Source of the DNA: Sandaracinus amylolyticus
GTDB lineage: Bacteria > Myxococcota_A > Polyangia > Polyangiales > Sandaracinaceae
Assembly: GCF_000737325.1 (NCBI RefSeq)
Contig: NZ_CP011125.1
Span: 1,178,001 to 1,242,000 of the forward strand
Reading direction: 5' to 3'
DNA length: 64,000 nt
Of this stretch, positions 1 through 8,100 are shown one piece after another. A program made the translations under genes and the position numbers. Position 1 is the stretch's first letter. Every line of letters starts with the position of its first letter. Under the pieces are notes generated by a model that saw nothing but the letters and a program-made list of their open reading frames with translations, was not told where the DNA came from and searched no databases.

Positions 1-24
1 CGAATTCGGTCGCTGACGGGTGTT

Positions 25-54
25 TTGCCCACCGACTTCCCACCCGGTGGGCAA
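25..54. repeat. 9-bp perfect inverted repeat, possible terminator
   Basis: TTGCCCACC at 25-33 is exactly matched by GGTGGGCAA at 46-54 across a 12-base loop. It could end a gene lying left of the window or be an operator. There is no T-tract after either arm, so a classical intrinsic terminator is only one option. Confidence 0.4.
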
Positions 55-83
55 CGACCCGCGGGCGTCGATCGCACCAGCTA

Positions 84-344
84 ATTAGCGGCACCCTCGG
101 GCGATCGACGGATGGATCGAAGCGCTGTGAACCTCGGCGTACGTGTCTCGTCGCCGCGTCGATCGCGCTCGGGCTCCTCGTCGGATGCAGCGGCTCGGGT
201 CGCTCGAGCGAGTGTCCAGGAGGCCGCACGTCCGACGGCGACTGCTGTCGCACCGGATCCGCGTGCGGCGCATCGTGCATCTCGTGCTCGTACTCGTGTC
301 GGCGTGCTGCGCCGCTCACGAGTGCCCTCGACGCTGGCGACTGA
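84..344 (+). pseudogene. Lipoprotein-like reading frame without a normal start codon
   Basis: In the frame ending at TGA 342-344 the translation contains a hydrophobic run and lipobox (LVAASIALGLLVGCSGSG) followed by a Cys-rich tail with about eight cysteines. That is the layout of small myxobacterial lipoproteins such as the one at 44727. No ATG, GTG or TTG precedes the hydrophobic run in this frame; the only rare candidate is ATT at 84. It may be a lipoprotein gene broken near its 5' end, a gene with a rare start, or chance. Confidence 0.3.
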
Positions 345-669
345 CCGTGAGTCGCGAGGCTCGGCCGGCGAGGGCATCGTGACCCGCTATTGCGCGGATC
401 CCGGCAGGCGAGCGCCACCCCACGCAGCGATCCCGGTGAGGGCCTCTCGGCGCGCACTCGCGCTCGAGCGCGGAATCGTGCGCGGACGTGGAACACCAAG
501 GCGAGCGACCGCGGCCGGCCGGTCCCGCCTGATCGCTCAACGCTGATCGATCAGGCCGAGCAGCGCGCGCTCGCGGAGTGGTCAACCACGTGCGCGGTCC
601 CGGGGCGGGGTGCTCGCGCAGTGGTCGGAGCGGTGGTGAGCCGCCGCGCGACTGCCTAGGTTCGACACC
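345..669. other. Stretch with no supported gene
   Basis: Open frames here are Arg-rich and look like by-products of high GC. I see no ribosome binding site followed by a protein-like frame, and no repeat worth naming. Confidence 0.5.
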
Positions 670-930
670 ATGAGCAAAGACGAACGGATCGCCTTCCACG
701 CGCGACATCGCGACGCATTGATCGCGCTGTGGGCCCGTGAGCCAGACCCCGCGAAGATGGTGTGCCTCGTGGACCCGGCGGATCAGTTCGGGAGCGCCGT
801 CGCCGCGTCGATGCCCGGCGATGTCACGGGCACGTGGGTGGCTGCGATCGTCGATCGCGCTGAATTCGCGCGCGCGTTCTCCCGCGAGCTCGGCGCGAAC
901 GCGGCTCACCTCGCCGACCTGCCACTGTGA
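670..930 (+). CDS. Small uncharacterised protein, 86 aa
   Basis: The translation has a balanced composition, with an N-terminal helix-like segment (MSKDERIAFHARHRDALIAL) and an acidic, Asp-containing middle, unlike the Arg/Ser-rich shadow frames around it. There is no signal peptide, membrane segment or motif I recognise. It stands alone; the next gene is on the opposite strand and ends at 940, so the two converge. The binding site upstream is weak. Function unknown; I judge it real mainly on composition. Confidence 0.5.
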   Translation: MSKDERIAFHARHRDALIALWAREPDPAKMVCLVDPADQFGSAVAASMPGDVTGTWVAAIVDRAEFARAFSRELGANAAHLADLPL

Positions 931-939
931 GACGTGCGT

Positions 940-1194
940 TCAACGGGCGCGTCGAACGCGCGCCCTCGCGGCGACTGCGGCCGTCTCGGCCTCGTGTGCG
1001 TAGAGCATCGCCGTCGAGGCGCTCGCGTGCTCGCTCCGCCACTTCGCGTCGCCCAGGGCGAGAATCGCCCGCTGAACGAGCGGTGCGAGCTGCGCGCGAG
1101 TCGCAGCCGAGCATGCGTCCAGCGCGGCCTCCGCGTCCGCGAGGGCGGCCGCTGCGCGCTCGAGCGCGTGTCGCACCTTTTCCTCGTCGCTCAT
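940..1194 (-). CDS. Small Ala-rich helical protein, 84 aa
   Basis: I placed the start at the ATG at 1194, giving MSDEEKVRHALERAAAALAD; the open frame continues upstream but with random-looking Arg/Cys-rich sequence. The protein is Ala/Glu/Arg-rich and probably all helical, with heptad-like spacing. No known family is recognised. It converges with the 670-930 gene, only 9 bases away. Confidence 0.5.
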   Translation of the reverse strand: MSDEEKVRHALERAAAALADAEAALDACSAATRAQLAPLVQRAILALGDAKWRSEHASASTAMLYAHEAETAAVAARARVRRAR

Positions 1195-1633
1195 CAGCGG
1201 ACGACCTGGCGGAGAAGAGCGGGCGCGCACACGCGCGTGACCTGGTCCCCTCCTGGTGCCTCCACAACGTGCTGCGCCGACGCAGCGCGCGAAGCATTTT
1301 CCCGCTGCGACGGCGCAGCCGAGGTACTCGGCGTGATCCGGCCGTGCACCCTGGCGCTCTTCGTGAACCACGTCCCGCCCGTCCTTTCACTCGATATCGG
1401 AAGGGCACTGCGCCCGGGAGCTCGCGAAGATGCTCGTGGGCATGCGGCGAGCGTGCGGGTCGAGCGGCATCGCGACGGGCTCGCGGGCATCGAGACGCGG
1501 GTCACGGGCCCGGACGGGAACCCGACGCGCCGGGAATGAGCTGGTCCCCTCGGCGAGCCGACCGCGATCGCTCGAGCGGCGGCCCGCCAGGGGCCATCTG
1601 CGCGTAGGCCCCTGCGACGGCGGGTCAAAGTCT
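1195..1633. other. Stretch with no supported gene
   Basis: Frames on both strands are open only because of high GC and read as Arg/Ser/Ala-rich sequence. Nothing convincing is visible until the receiver-like fragment at 1634. Confidence 0.4.
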
Positions 1634-1678
1634 CCGCCAACGGTCCTTCTCGCGGACGACGATCCGGCCGCGTTGTGA
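1634..1678 (+). pseudogene. Vestigial receiver-domain N-terminus
   Basis: Just before the receiver gene at 1707, the plus strand reads SPPTVLLADDDPAAL and then stops (TGA at 1676-1678). This is the first beta strand and acidic pocket of a response-regulator receiver domain and matches the start of the next gene in pattern (PTVLVVDDDDD). It looks like the stub of a second receiver gene, lost by truncation or left over from a duplication. The piece is very short, so chance cannot be excluded. Confidence 0.3.
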
Positions 1679-1706
1679 GCATGTGCCGTACGCGGAGTCG
1701 CGCGGA

Positions 1707-2042
1707 ATGCCGACGGTGCTCGTCGTCGATGACGATGACGACCAGCGGGAGCTGCTCGCAATCTGCATGCGGGAACACGCGTGCGTGGTGGACGCCTCGA
1801 GCGGAGAGCAAGCGCGCGCGCTACTCGGCGCGGTGCGCATCGATGCGCTCATCGCGTCGATCGAAGCTCCTGGCGTGGTCGAGTTCATCGACTCGCTGCG
1901 CGACACACCGGTCGTGCTCATCGCGACCGCATGGACGGAACGCATGCTTCGCTACGCGCACGAAGTGCGCGCGTCGATCCTGCAGCGTCCGCATGACATT
2001 CTCGACGTCATCCACGCCTCCGTGGCCGCAAGCGCGAAGTGA
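1707..2042 (+). CDS. Stand-alone receiver-like protein lacking the phosphoacceptor Asp
   Basis: A single CheY-like domain of 111 aa. Strand 1 and the acidic pocket are intact (PTVLVVDDDDDQRELL, D8-D12), but where the phosphoacceptor Asp should be the sequence is DALIASIEAPG, placing Ser51 there. The conserved Lys near the end is also replaced (ILQRPHD instead of a K-P pair). I used the ATG at 1707 because it puts the first strand at the very N-terminus; an upstream GTG at 1683 is possible. It probably acts as a phosphorylation-independent protein-interaction module. No kinase or output domain is fused to it; the nearest kinase gene is at 5028. Confidence 0.75.
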   Translation: MPTVLVVDDDDDQRELLAICMREHACVVDASSGEQARALLGAVRIDALIASIEAPGVVEFIDSLRDTPVVLIATAWTERMLRYAHEVRASILQRPHDILDVIHASVAASAK

Positions 2043-2176
2043 CGAGCGCGCGCGGCCCTGGACTCGCGCTCCTGTTCGCGCTCGGCCTCGCGACCGATAG
2101 CTGGATTCACGAGAGGCAACGCGCTCGGATCGGGAACCCACGCCGTCACGCCTCCTGCATGCCGTGACCGAGGCCG

Positions 2177-3850
2177 ATGCCGCCGCACTCCGACCTCATC
2201 ATCACGCTCGCCGGCGCGCTCACGGCCGCGCTGGTGTTCGGTCTCGCCGCGCGCCGGCTCGGGCTCTCGCCGATCGTCGGATACCTCGTGGCCGGCGTCG
2301 TCGTCGGCCCGTTCACTGGGGGTGTCGTCGTCGATCGCGCGATCGCGGAGCAGCTCGCGGAGCTCGGCGTCGTCGTGCTGATGTTCGGCGTCGGCTTGCA
2401 CTTCGGCGTGAAGGACCTCCTCGCGGCGCGTTTCGTCGCGCTGCCGGGAGCGCTGATCCAGGTCGCAGTCGCCACGCTGCTCGGCGCGGCAGTCGCGTGG
2501 GCGAGCGGGTGGAGCCTCGGAGCCGGTGTGGTGCTCGGGATCGCGATCTCGGTCGCGAGCACGGTGCTCCTCACGCGCGTGCTCGCCGACCACGATGCGT
2601 TGCACACCGATGCAGGACGCATCGCGGTGGGTTGGCTCCTCGTCGAGGACCTGCTCACGGTGCTCGTGCTCGTCGTGCTCCCGGTCGTCACGGAGCGCGA
2701 CGCGCGAGGCGCGTCGGACCTCGTGCTCGCCCTCGGCGCGGCGGCGATCAAGGTCACGCTCCTCGTCGCGTTCACCGCGCTCGCGGGGCGCCGTCTGATC
2801 CCCGCGCTGCTCGAGCGCGTCGCGCGGATGCGGTCGCGCGAGCTCTTCACGCTGAGCGTGCTCGTGCTCGCGCTGGGGATCGCCGTGGGATCGTCACTCG
2901 TGTTCGGCGCGTCGTTCGCGCTCGGTGCGTTCCTCGCGGGAATGGTGGTCGGGCAGTCCGAGGCGAGCGCGCGCGCGGCCTCGGAAGCGCTTCCGATGCG
3001 CGACGCCTTCGCCGTCCTCTTCTTCGTGTCGGTCGGCATGCTCTTCGAGCCCTCCGCAGTGCTCGCCAACCTGCCGCTGACCCTCGCGGTGGCTGCGATC
3101 GTGCTCGTCGCGAAGCCGCTCACGGCATACGCCGTCGTGCGCGTCCTCCGTGCGCCGCACCGCACCGCGCTCGTGATCGCGCTCGCTCTCGCGCAGATCG
3201 GTGAGTTCTCGTTCGTGCTCATCGCGCTCGCGAACGACCTCGGTGTCGTGCCGCGCGAGGCGACGCAGGTCGTCGTGGCGACATCGCTGATCTCGATCAC
3301 GCTGTGCCCCATCGCGTTCCGCGTGTTCGCAGGAGGGCGGCTGGGCGGCAGTGGTGAGCATGCGGACCGCCGCGCCGTGATCGCGGGACAAGGCGCGGTC
3401 GGCGTCGCCGTGACTCGGATGCTGCGCGAGCGCGGCGTCGAACCGACCGTGATCGACCTCGACCAGCGCGTCGTCCGCGCGCTCCAGCGCGAGGGAATCC
3501 ACGCGGTGCACGGCGACGCGTCGAAGCGCGAGATCCTCGAACGCGCCGGGGTACCCGCGGCATCGGTCGTGGTCGTCACGGTGGCGAGCGCGGAAGCCGA
3601 AGCGGTGCTCGAGTCGGCACGCTTGCTCACCCCCGACGGGACCGTGCTCGTTCGGCTATCGGATCTCGCCGACGCGCCGGGCGCGCGCGCCGCGGGAGCG
3701 GGCGTGATCGACGTCGATCACGCGCACGCCGCACGCGAGATGACGGCGCGCGTGCTCGCGCTCCTCGGCACACCGACGACCCGTCATGCGTCCACCGCAG
3801 CGCGCCAGGTCGACGTCGCTCCGCCGCGCGACCCCGTCGGGACGTCGTGA
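2177..3850 (+). CDS. Kef-type monovalent cation:proton antiporter (CPA2) with TrkA-N domain
   Basis: A 557-aa inner-membrane protein. Residues 1 to about 385 are a run of 11-13 hydrophobic segments with CPA2 features (GLSPIVGYLVAGVVVGPF near residue 30; AQIGEFSFVLIALA near 340). From about 395 a soluble TrkA-N/RCK domain follows, with the nucleotide-binding motif GQGAVG and an acidic end to strand 2 (VIDLD). The family exchanges K+ or Na+ for H+, gated by NAD(H) or other ligands on the TrkA-N domain. The length fits YbaL/KefB-like proteins. I use no symbol because the E. coli paralogues cannot be told apart by eye. Confidence 0.9.
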   Translation: MPPHSDLIITLAGALTAALVFGLAARRLGLSPIVGYLVAGVVVGPFTGGVVVDRAIAEQLAELGVVVLMFGVGLHFGVKDLLAARFVALPGALIQVAVATLLGAAVAWASGWSLGAGVVLGIAISVASTVLLTRVLADHDALHTDAGRIAVGWLLVEDLLTVLVLVVLPVVTERDARGASDLVLALGAAAIKVTLLVAFTALAGRRLIPALLERVARMRSRELFTLSVLVLALGIAVGSSLVFGASFALGAFLAGMVVGQSEASARAASEALPMRDAFAVLFFVSVGMLFEPSAVLANLPLTLAVAAIVLVAKPLTAYAVVRVLRAPHRTALVIALALAQIGEFSFVLIALANDLGVVPREATQVVVATSLISITLCPIAFRVFAGGRLGGSGEHADRRAVIAGQGAVGVAVTRMLRERGVEPTVIDLDQRVVRALQREGIHAVHGDASKREILERAGVPAASVVVVTVASAEAEAVLESARLLTPDGTVLVRLSDLADAPGARAAGAGVIDVDHAHAAREMTARVLALLGTPTTRHASTAARQVDVAPPRDPVGTS

Positions 3851-3898
3851 GCGCGCGGATCGCCCGAGCGACGCGGGCGCGTTCACGCCGCGTGGCGC

Positions 3899-4882
3899 TC
3901 ACGCCGCGCTCGGCGTGCCGGCGCCCGGGCGCGCTTCCGTCGTGTGGCGTGCCCTGCGAGTCCGCACCATCGACGCGATGATCGAGCCCGCGAGCAGCAC
4001 CGTGATCACCGCGAGCGACGCGAGCACCGGGATGTGCACCAGGTCCGTCACGACCATCTTCACGCCGACGAACACCAACACGAGCGCGAGCCCCGGCTGG
4101 AGGTAGTGGAATCGCTCCGCCATGCCCGCGAGGACGAAATAGAGCGAGCGCATTCCCATGATCGCGAAGATGTTCGACGTGAAGACGATGAACGGATCGT
4201 CGGACACCGCGAACACCGCGAGGATCGAATCGACCGCGAAGACGACGTCGGTTGCCTCGATCATCAGGAGCACGAGGAAGAACGGTGTCGCCTTCCGCAC
4301 GCCGTCTTCGATCGCGAAGAGCTTCTGGCCGTGGTCGGCGCGCGTCGTCGGGATGATCCGGCGCACGAGGCGATACGCGCGGCTCCGCTCGGGATGCGGC
4401 TCCTTGTTGGGGCGCGAGAGCATCCGCGCGCCGCTGAGCACCAGCACGACACCGAACACGTAGACGACCCACCCGACGTGCGCGAGGAGCCAGGTGCCGC
4501 CGAAGATCATGGCCGCGCGCATCACGAGCGCGCCGAGGATCCCCCACGTGAGCAGCCGGTGCTGGTGGACGGGAGGGACCGCGAATGCGGTGAAGATGGC
4601 GTAGAAGACGAAGAGGTTGTCGACCGAGAGCGCCTTCTCGAGCACGTATCCGGTGAGGAAGGCCTGCCCGAGCTCGCTTCCCCAATGCAGGAACACGAAC
4701 GCGCAGAATCCGAGCGCGAGCGCGACCCATACGCCGCTCCAGATCGCCGCCTCCCGAATCGTGATCGCGTGCGCCTTCTTGCTGAACACGCCGAGGTCGA
4801 GCACGAGCATCGCGACGATGAACGCGACGAAGAGGGCCCAGATGAGCGGGGAACCCACGGTCGGCAGACCCATCCCACGCAC
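3899..4882 (-). CDS. TerC/Alx family integral membrane protein
   Basis: A 327-aa multi-span protein. The two family signatures with membrane-embedded Asp residues are visible: LEKALSVDNLFVFYAIF (D88) and TDVVFAVDSILAVF (D218). Full-length Alx-type TerC proteins export Mn2+ or associate with metal homeostasis; substrate here is inference. An alternative start is Met4. E. coli alx is preceded by a Mn2+ riboswitch, but I could not recognise its conserved core in the bases upstream of 4882. The gene converges on the antiporter at 3850 and diverges from the histidine kinase at 5028. Confidence 0.9.
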   Translation of the reverse strand: MRGMGLPTVGSPLIWALFVAFIVAMLVLDLGVFSKKAHAITIREAAIWSGVWVALALGFCAFVFLHWGSELGQAFLTGYVLEKALSVDNLFVFYAIFTAFAVPPVHQHRLLTWGILGALVMRAAMIFGGTWLLAHVGWVVYVFGVVLVLSGARMLSRPNKEPHPERSRAYRLVRRIIPTTRADHGQKLFAIEDGVRKATPFFLVLLMIEATDVVFAVDSILAVFAVSDDPFIVFTSNIFAIMGMRSLYFVLAGMAERFHYLQPGLALVLVFVGVKMVVTDLVHIPVLASLAVITVLLAGSIIASMVRTRRARHTTEARPGAGTPSAA

Positions 4883-5027
4883 ATAGGCCCCGACCGTCGG
4901 CTCCGCGCTCGGTCAGGCCTCGCGCGCGAGCACCACCTGCTGCGGATCGCGCGACGTGGCGGGGCGACCCCGATGCCGAGAGCGCTTCGGTTCGTGACTC
5001 CGGAATGGCCGGTGCAGTTTCGAGCGC

Positions 5028-6647
5028 GTGATGAGATCCGTGGACGCGTCGCGCGATGACGTGGACTTGCAGCGCTGGCTCGACCGCGCGCGGGAGCTCT
5101 CCGCGGCACGCGGCCTGAGCTCGCCGGATACGCGGGACGTCGTGCCTGCGCTCCTGGATGCGATCCTCGCGGCGAAAGACGTGGAGCACGAGCCGGCGGT
5201 GCTGGCCCTGCTCGGCGAGCACCTCGGGAGCCGCGTGCGCGGAGGGCATCCGCTCGCCGAGATCATCGAAGAGCTCGCCGCGCTGACGCGCGGGGTCACG
5301 CAAGCGTGGGCCGAGCTGCCTCCCGCTCGACGCCCGAAGACCGCACAGCTCGATCGTGTGCTCGGCGGGTTGGAGAAGAGCGTCGCGTGGGTGGGCGCCA
5401 CGTTCGAGGCGCACATGCGAGACGACGAGCAGCGTGACAAACGCGCGGCGCGTCGTCTCGAGCGAGAGGCGCGTGCGGCCTCCGCGGGTGCCGAGTCGAT
5501 CGAGGCGCTGGGCGAGCGCCTGCTCGCGGTGGTCATGGACGAGATGGGCTGCGACGCGAGCGCGATCCTGCTCTACGACGCAGCCAGCTCGCAGCTCGTC
5601 GAGGTCGCCGCGGCGGGTCGCGCGCGCGAGGCGCTCGGGCGCGAGGTCGTCGACATCACGTCCAAGACGTTCGCCGCCGAGGTCGCGCGTGCTGACGCGC
5701 CCACGACGGGCGTGGAGGACATCGCGTCGAGCGCGCTCGACGCCAGCCCGGCGCTCCGAGCGAGCGGCATCCACGCGATGCTCGGTGTTCGGCTGCCGGC
5801 GCGGGCGAAGCTGCTGGGCGTGCTCTACGTCGGCATGGCGCGCCCGCAGGTGTTCGGCAGTCGCGAGATCCGACGGCTCGAGATGCTCGCAGAGCGACTG
5901 CTCGTCCACCTCGAGACCGCGCACCTGCAGCACGAGCTGCGCGCGTCGGTCGACGCGCTCCGCGCAGAGCGCGCGACGCGCGAGCGGTTCGTGTCCTTGC
6001 TCGTCCACGACCTGCGAACCCCGCTCTCGAGCGCGAAGATGAGCGCCCAGCTGCTCGCGAAGCTGCTCGAGGGGGACGAGGGTCGGCGCGCGGACCTCAC
6101 GACCCGCATCGTCCGCAACGTCGACCGCGCGGATCGCATGCTGCGCGACCTGCTCGACGTGAGCCGCATGCAGGCGGGCGGTTCGCTGCCGGTGCGACGC
6201 GCACCGGCCGATCTGCTCGAGGTCGTGCAGGCGGTGGTCGCCGAGCTCCCGGCGTCGGTCGCGGCGCGGATCACGGTCCACGTCGATCACGTGCGCGGGC
6301 TGTGGGATCGTCACGAGCTCGAGCGCGCGCTCGGGAACCTCGTCGTGAACGCGCTGAAGTACGGCGAGCCCGCGGAGCCGGTCACGATTCGCACCGCGAC
6401 CGAGGGGGGGCTCGCGCGGCTCTCGGTCCACAACGCCGGAGAGCCGCTCGATCCGGCTCAGCGCGCGCGCATCTTCGAGCCGTTCGTGCAGCAGGGGGAA
6501 GGTCGCGGGTGGGGACTGGGCCTCGCGCTGGTGCGCGCCTGCGCGCAGGCGCACGGCGGGCGCGCCCTCGTCGAGAGCGACGCCGCGCGCGGGACGACGT
6601 TCACGATCGAGCTGCCGCTCGCGCCGGCGTCGGAGGCGGCGCGCTGA
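5028..6647 (+). CDS. Sensor histidine kinase with GAF domain
   Basis: A 539-aa soluble kinase. Residues 1-130 form a helical region of unknown type, 160-300 a GAF-like sensor domain, and about 318-385 a HisKA domain whose phosphoacceptor is H327 (LLVHDLRTPLSS). The C-terminal HATPase domain has an N box (NLVVNALKYG, about 437) and a G box (GWGLGLALVRACAQAHGG, about 494). There is no membrane segment, so it senses a cytoplasmic signal or partner. No full response regulator is adjacent; the degenerate receiver at 1707 lies 3 kb away. The gene has two consecutive ATG codons; I used the first. Confidence 0.9.
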   Translation: MMRSVDASRDDVDLQRWLDRARELSAARGLSSPDTRDVVPALLDAILAAKDVEHEPAVLALLGEHLGSRVRGGHPLAEIIEELAALTRGVTQAWAELPPARRPKTAQLDRVLGGLEKSVAWVGATFEAHMRDDEQRDKRAARRLEREARAASAGAESIEALGERLLAVVMDEMGCDASAILLYDAASSQLVEVAAAGRAREALGREVVDITSKTFAAEVARADAPTTGVEDIASSALDASPALRASGIHAMLGVRLPARAKLLGVLYVGMARPQVFGSREIRRLEMLAERLLVHLETAHLQHELRASVDALRAERATRERFVSLLVHDLRTPLSSAKMSAQLLAKLLEGDEGRRADLTTRIVRNVDRADRMLRDLLDVSRMQAGGSLPVRRAPADLLEVVQAVVAELPASVAARITVHVDHVRGLWDRHELERALGNLVVNALKYGEPAEPVTIRTATEGGLARLSVHNAGEPLDPAQRARIFEPFVQQGEGRGWGLGLALVRACAQAHGGRALVESDAARGTTFTIELPLAPASEAAR

Positions 6648-6741
6648 CGGCCTGGAACGATGATCAGACTCGCAGCCCGAACGGTGGGGAGGTTCTCCGC
6701 AGCGCGCGCCGCGCTGTCGCGCTCCGTTTGAGCGGCATGAC

Positions 6742-6768
6742 GCTCGTTCTGCACACCCTAGAACGAGC
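6742..6768. repeat. 9-bp perfect inverted repeat next to a start codon
   Basis: GCTCGTTCT (6742-6750) and AGAACGAGC (6760-6768) flank a 9-base loop and end 5 bases before the ATG of the 66-aa gene at 6774. As RNA the stem would cover its ribosome binding site; as DNA it could be an operator. It could also serve as terminator of the kinase gene, though no T-run follows. Confidence 0.5.
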
Positions 6769-6773
6769 CGGCG

Positions 6774-6974
6774 ATGGGAAGTTACTGGATGGTCGAGCGC
6801 GTGACGCACGGCATGCGGCAGTGGCTGTGCCGATGGGGCGAGTGCTTCTCGGAATGGACCTCGTACGCAACTGCGGGCGATCGTTGGCGCACGCGGCAGG
6901 CCGCGCAGCAGTTCGCGGACCGCTGGCCCGGCGCGTTCGTCACCGAGCACGAGGAGATGCGCCCCCAGCCGTAG
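6774..6974 (+). CDS. Small Trp-rich protein, 66 aa
   Basis: The translation has seven Trp residues (for example MGSYWMVERVTHGMRQWLCR) and an acidic C-terminus. This is a rare composition that random GC-rich frames do not give. It has no signal peptide or membrane segment. It follows the histidine kinase by 126 bases, with a perfect inverted repeat just before its ATG, so its translation or transcription may be switched. No function can be assigned. Confidence 0.5.
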   Translation: MGSYWMVERVTHGMRQWLCRWGECFSEWTSYATAGDRWRTRQAAQQFADRWPGAFVTEHEEMRPQP

Positions 6975-7044
6975 TCCGCTCGCGCCGCGTCCGCGTCGGC
7001 GAACAGGCTGCGCGCGCGCGCGTCGCCAGCTAGCATCGCGAGCC

Positions 7045-7287
7045 GTGGAGCGCTGGGACTTCCTGCGGCGGCTCATCGTGATCACCGCGCTCGTGGAAGC
7101 TCGCGACGTCACGGGAGCGAAGCGCGAGCTCGCAACGTTGCGGGGCCGCATGGACGACACCGCACGATCGCGACAGCTCGAGACGGTCCACGCCGATGCG
7201 TGGGGTTTGGAGCCGGCCCCGGCGACGTTCGGGGAGGCGTTGGACCGCGTCGAGGCCCTCGTCGCAGCGATCGAGCTCGAGCGCTGA
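7045..7287 (+). CDS. Small uncharacterised helical protein, 80 aa
   Basis: A GTG-start frame (VERWDFLRRLIVITALVEAR) with mixed hydrophobic and charged residues consistent with three or four helices and no membrane segment. It lies 70 bases after the 66-aa gene and could be co-transcribed with it. I recognise no family. Confidence 0.5.
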   Translation: MERWDFLRRLIVITALVEARDVTGAKRELATLRGRMDDTARSRQLETVHADAWGLEPAPATFGEALDRVEALVAAIELER

Positions 7288-7306
7288 ACCGACGCCGGCT
7301 GTTCAA

Positions 7307-7531
7307 TCAGCCGTTCGCAGCCCGGCCCAGGAGGCCGCCTCGCAGCGGTCGCGACGCGAGCTCGAGCACCGCGCGCATCTCGCGCTCACCAACGAGCAGC
7401 ACGAGCCCTGGCGCGCGCTCGCGCAGCACGCGCTCGAGGCGCGCGCGATCGAAGAACGGGGCGTAGTCGAACGCCATCTCGACGAGGCGACGACGCGCCG
7501 CGATGCGGCGTGCGAGCGTGCGACGCTTCAT
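7307..7531 (-). CDS. Small basic protein, 74 aa
   Basis: A minus-strand frame starting at the ATG at 7531 (MKRRTLARRIAARRRLVEMA), with a strongly basic N-terminus and an amphipathic remainder containing GLVLLVGEREMRAVLEL. An upstream start at 7558 is open but adds only random-looking residues. It converges with the gene ending at 7287. Nucleic-acid or membrane association could be guessed from the charge, but no motif supports it. Confidence 0.4.
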   Translation of the reverse strand: MKRRTLARRIAARRRLVEMAFDYAPFFDRARLERVLRERAPGLVLLVGEREMRAVLELASRPLRGGLLGRAANG

Positions 7532-7614
7532 GCGAAGACGTGAGCATGCGCGCGGCACCCGTGCCAGTCAGCCGCTCCCGCACCTCGTCGGGGTTCCCCT
7601 GACTCCAGAGGGCG

Positions 7615-7986
7615 TCACAGAAGGCGATCCAGCAGCTCGACGCGCGGATGCGCGAGCTCGGGCGCGTCACGTCCGCTGCCGCGCGCACGCTCGCGAGCTT
7701 CGACACCGAGGGTGATCGCCTGCGCGACGGCGACCTGCAGCGCGCGCCGTCGTGCGTCCGTGGCGTCGTGAACGTCATATGCGAGCGAGTCGGCGAGCGA
7801 ACGAATGGCGTCGACGCGCGCATCCCACCGGGCGGCAGCTCGATGGGCGCCCCATCGTCGTTCGTCACGAGCGATCGAAGCGACCGGTACGATGGGGTCC
7901 GCGACCACGACCACCATCCTTGATGCGGACGTTACGCCGCGTGCGCTCGCGACCCGGCGGCGCAGGGCCTCGCGACCGCCAGACAT
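7615..7986 (-). CDS. Uncharacterised protein, 123 aa
   Basis: The frame stays open upstream to 8139, but the plausible protein starts at the ATG at 7986 (MSGGREALRRRVASARGVTS). It has a short hydrophobic segment (MVVVVADPIVPVASIA) and then an Ala/Asp/Arg-rich helical part. It diverges from the hemerythrin-like gene at 8101, and the 114 bases between them would hold both promoters. No family recognised. Confidence 0.45.
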   Translation of the reverse strand: MSGGREALRRRVASARGVTSASRMVVVVADPIVPVASIARDERRWGAHRAAARWDARVDAIRSLADSLAYDVHDATDARRRALQVAVAQAITLGVEARERARGSGRDAPELAHPRVELLDRLL

Positions 7987-8100
7987 CTCGAGCCATCGCT
8001 TCGTTTGCGACCCTCCGCTCTGAATGCGCGAGGAGATCGTGTACGGGCACGCACGTCGCACAGCGCACCGCGTTCGCGGCGACGCGACACGAGGAGAACC

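Noticed and set aside
112-546. A 144-codon plus-strand gene at the left end
   Set aside because: The translation is Arg/Ser/Ala-rich without structure and overlaps a more convincing lipoprotein-like frame.
4883-5027. Mn2+ (yybP-ykoY) riboswitch ahead of the TerC gene
   Set aside because: The position would fit E. coli alx, but I could not find the conserved internal-loop sequences by eye. A covariance search would decide.
3627-7160. A 1177-codon open frame on the minus strand
   Set aside because: It runs antisense to the TerC and kinase regions, is Arg-rich and has no family features. Real genes in other frames explain the whole stretch; high GC keeps stop codons rare.
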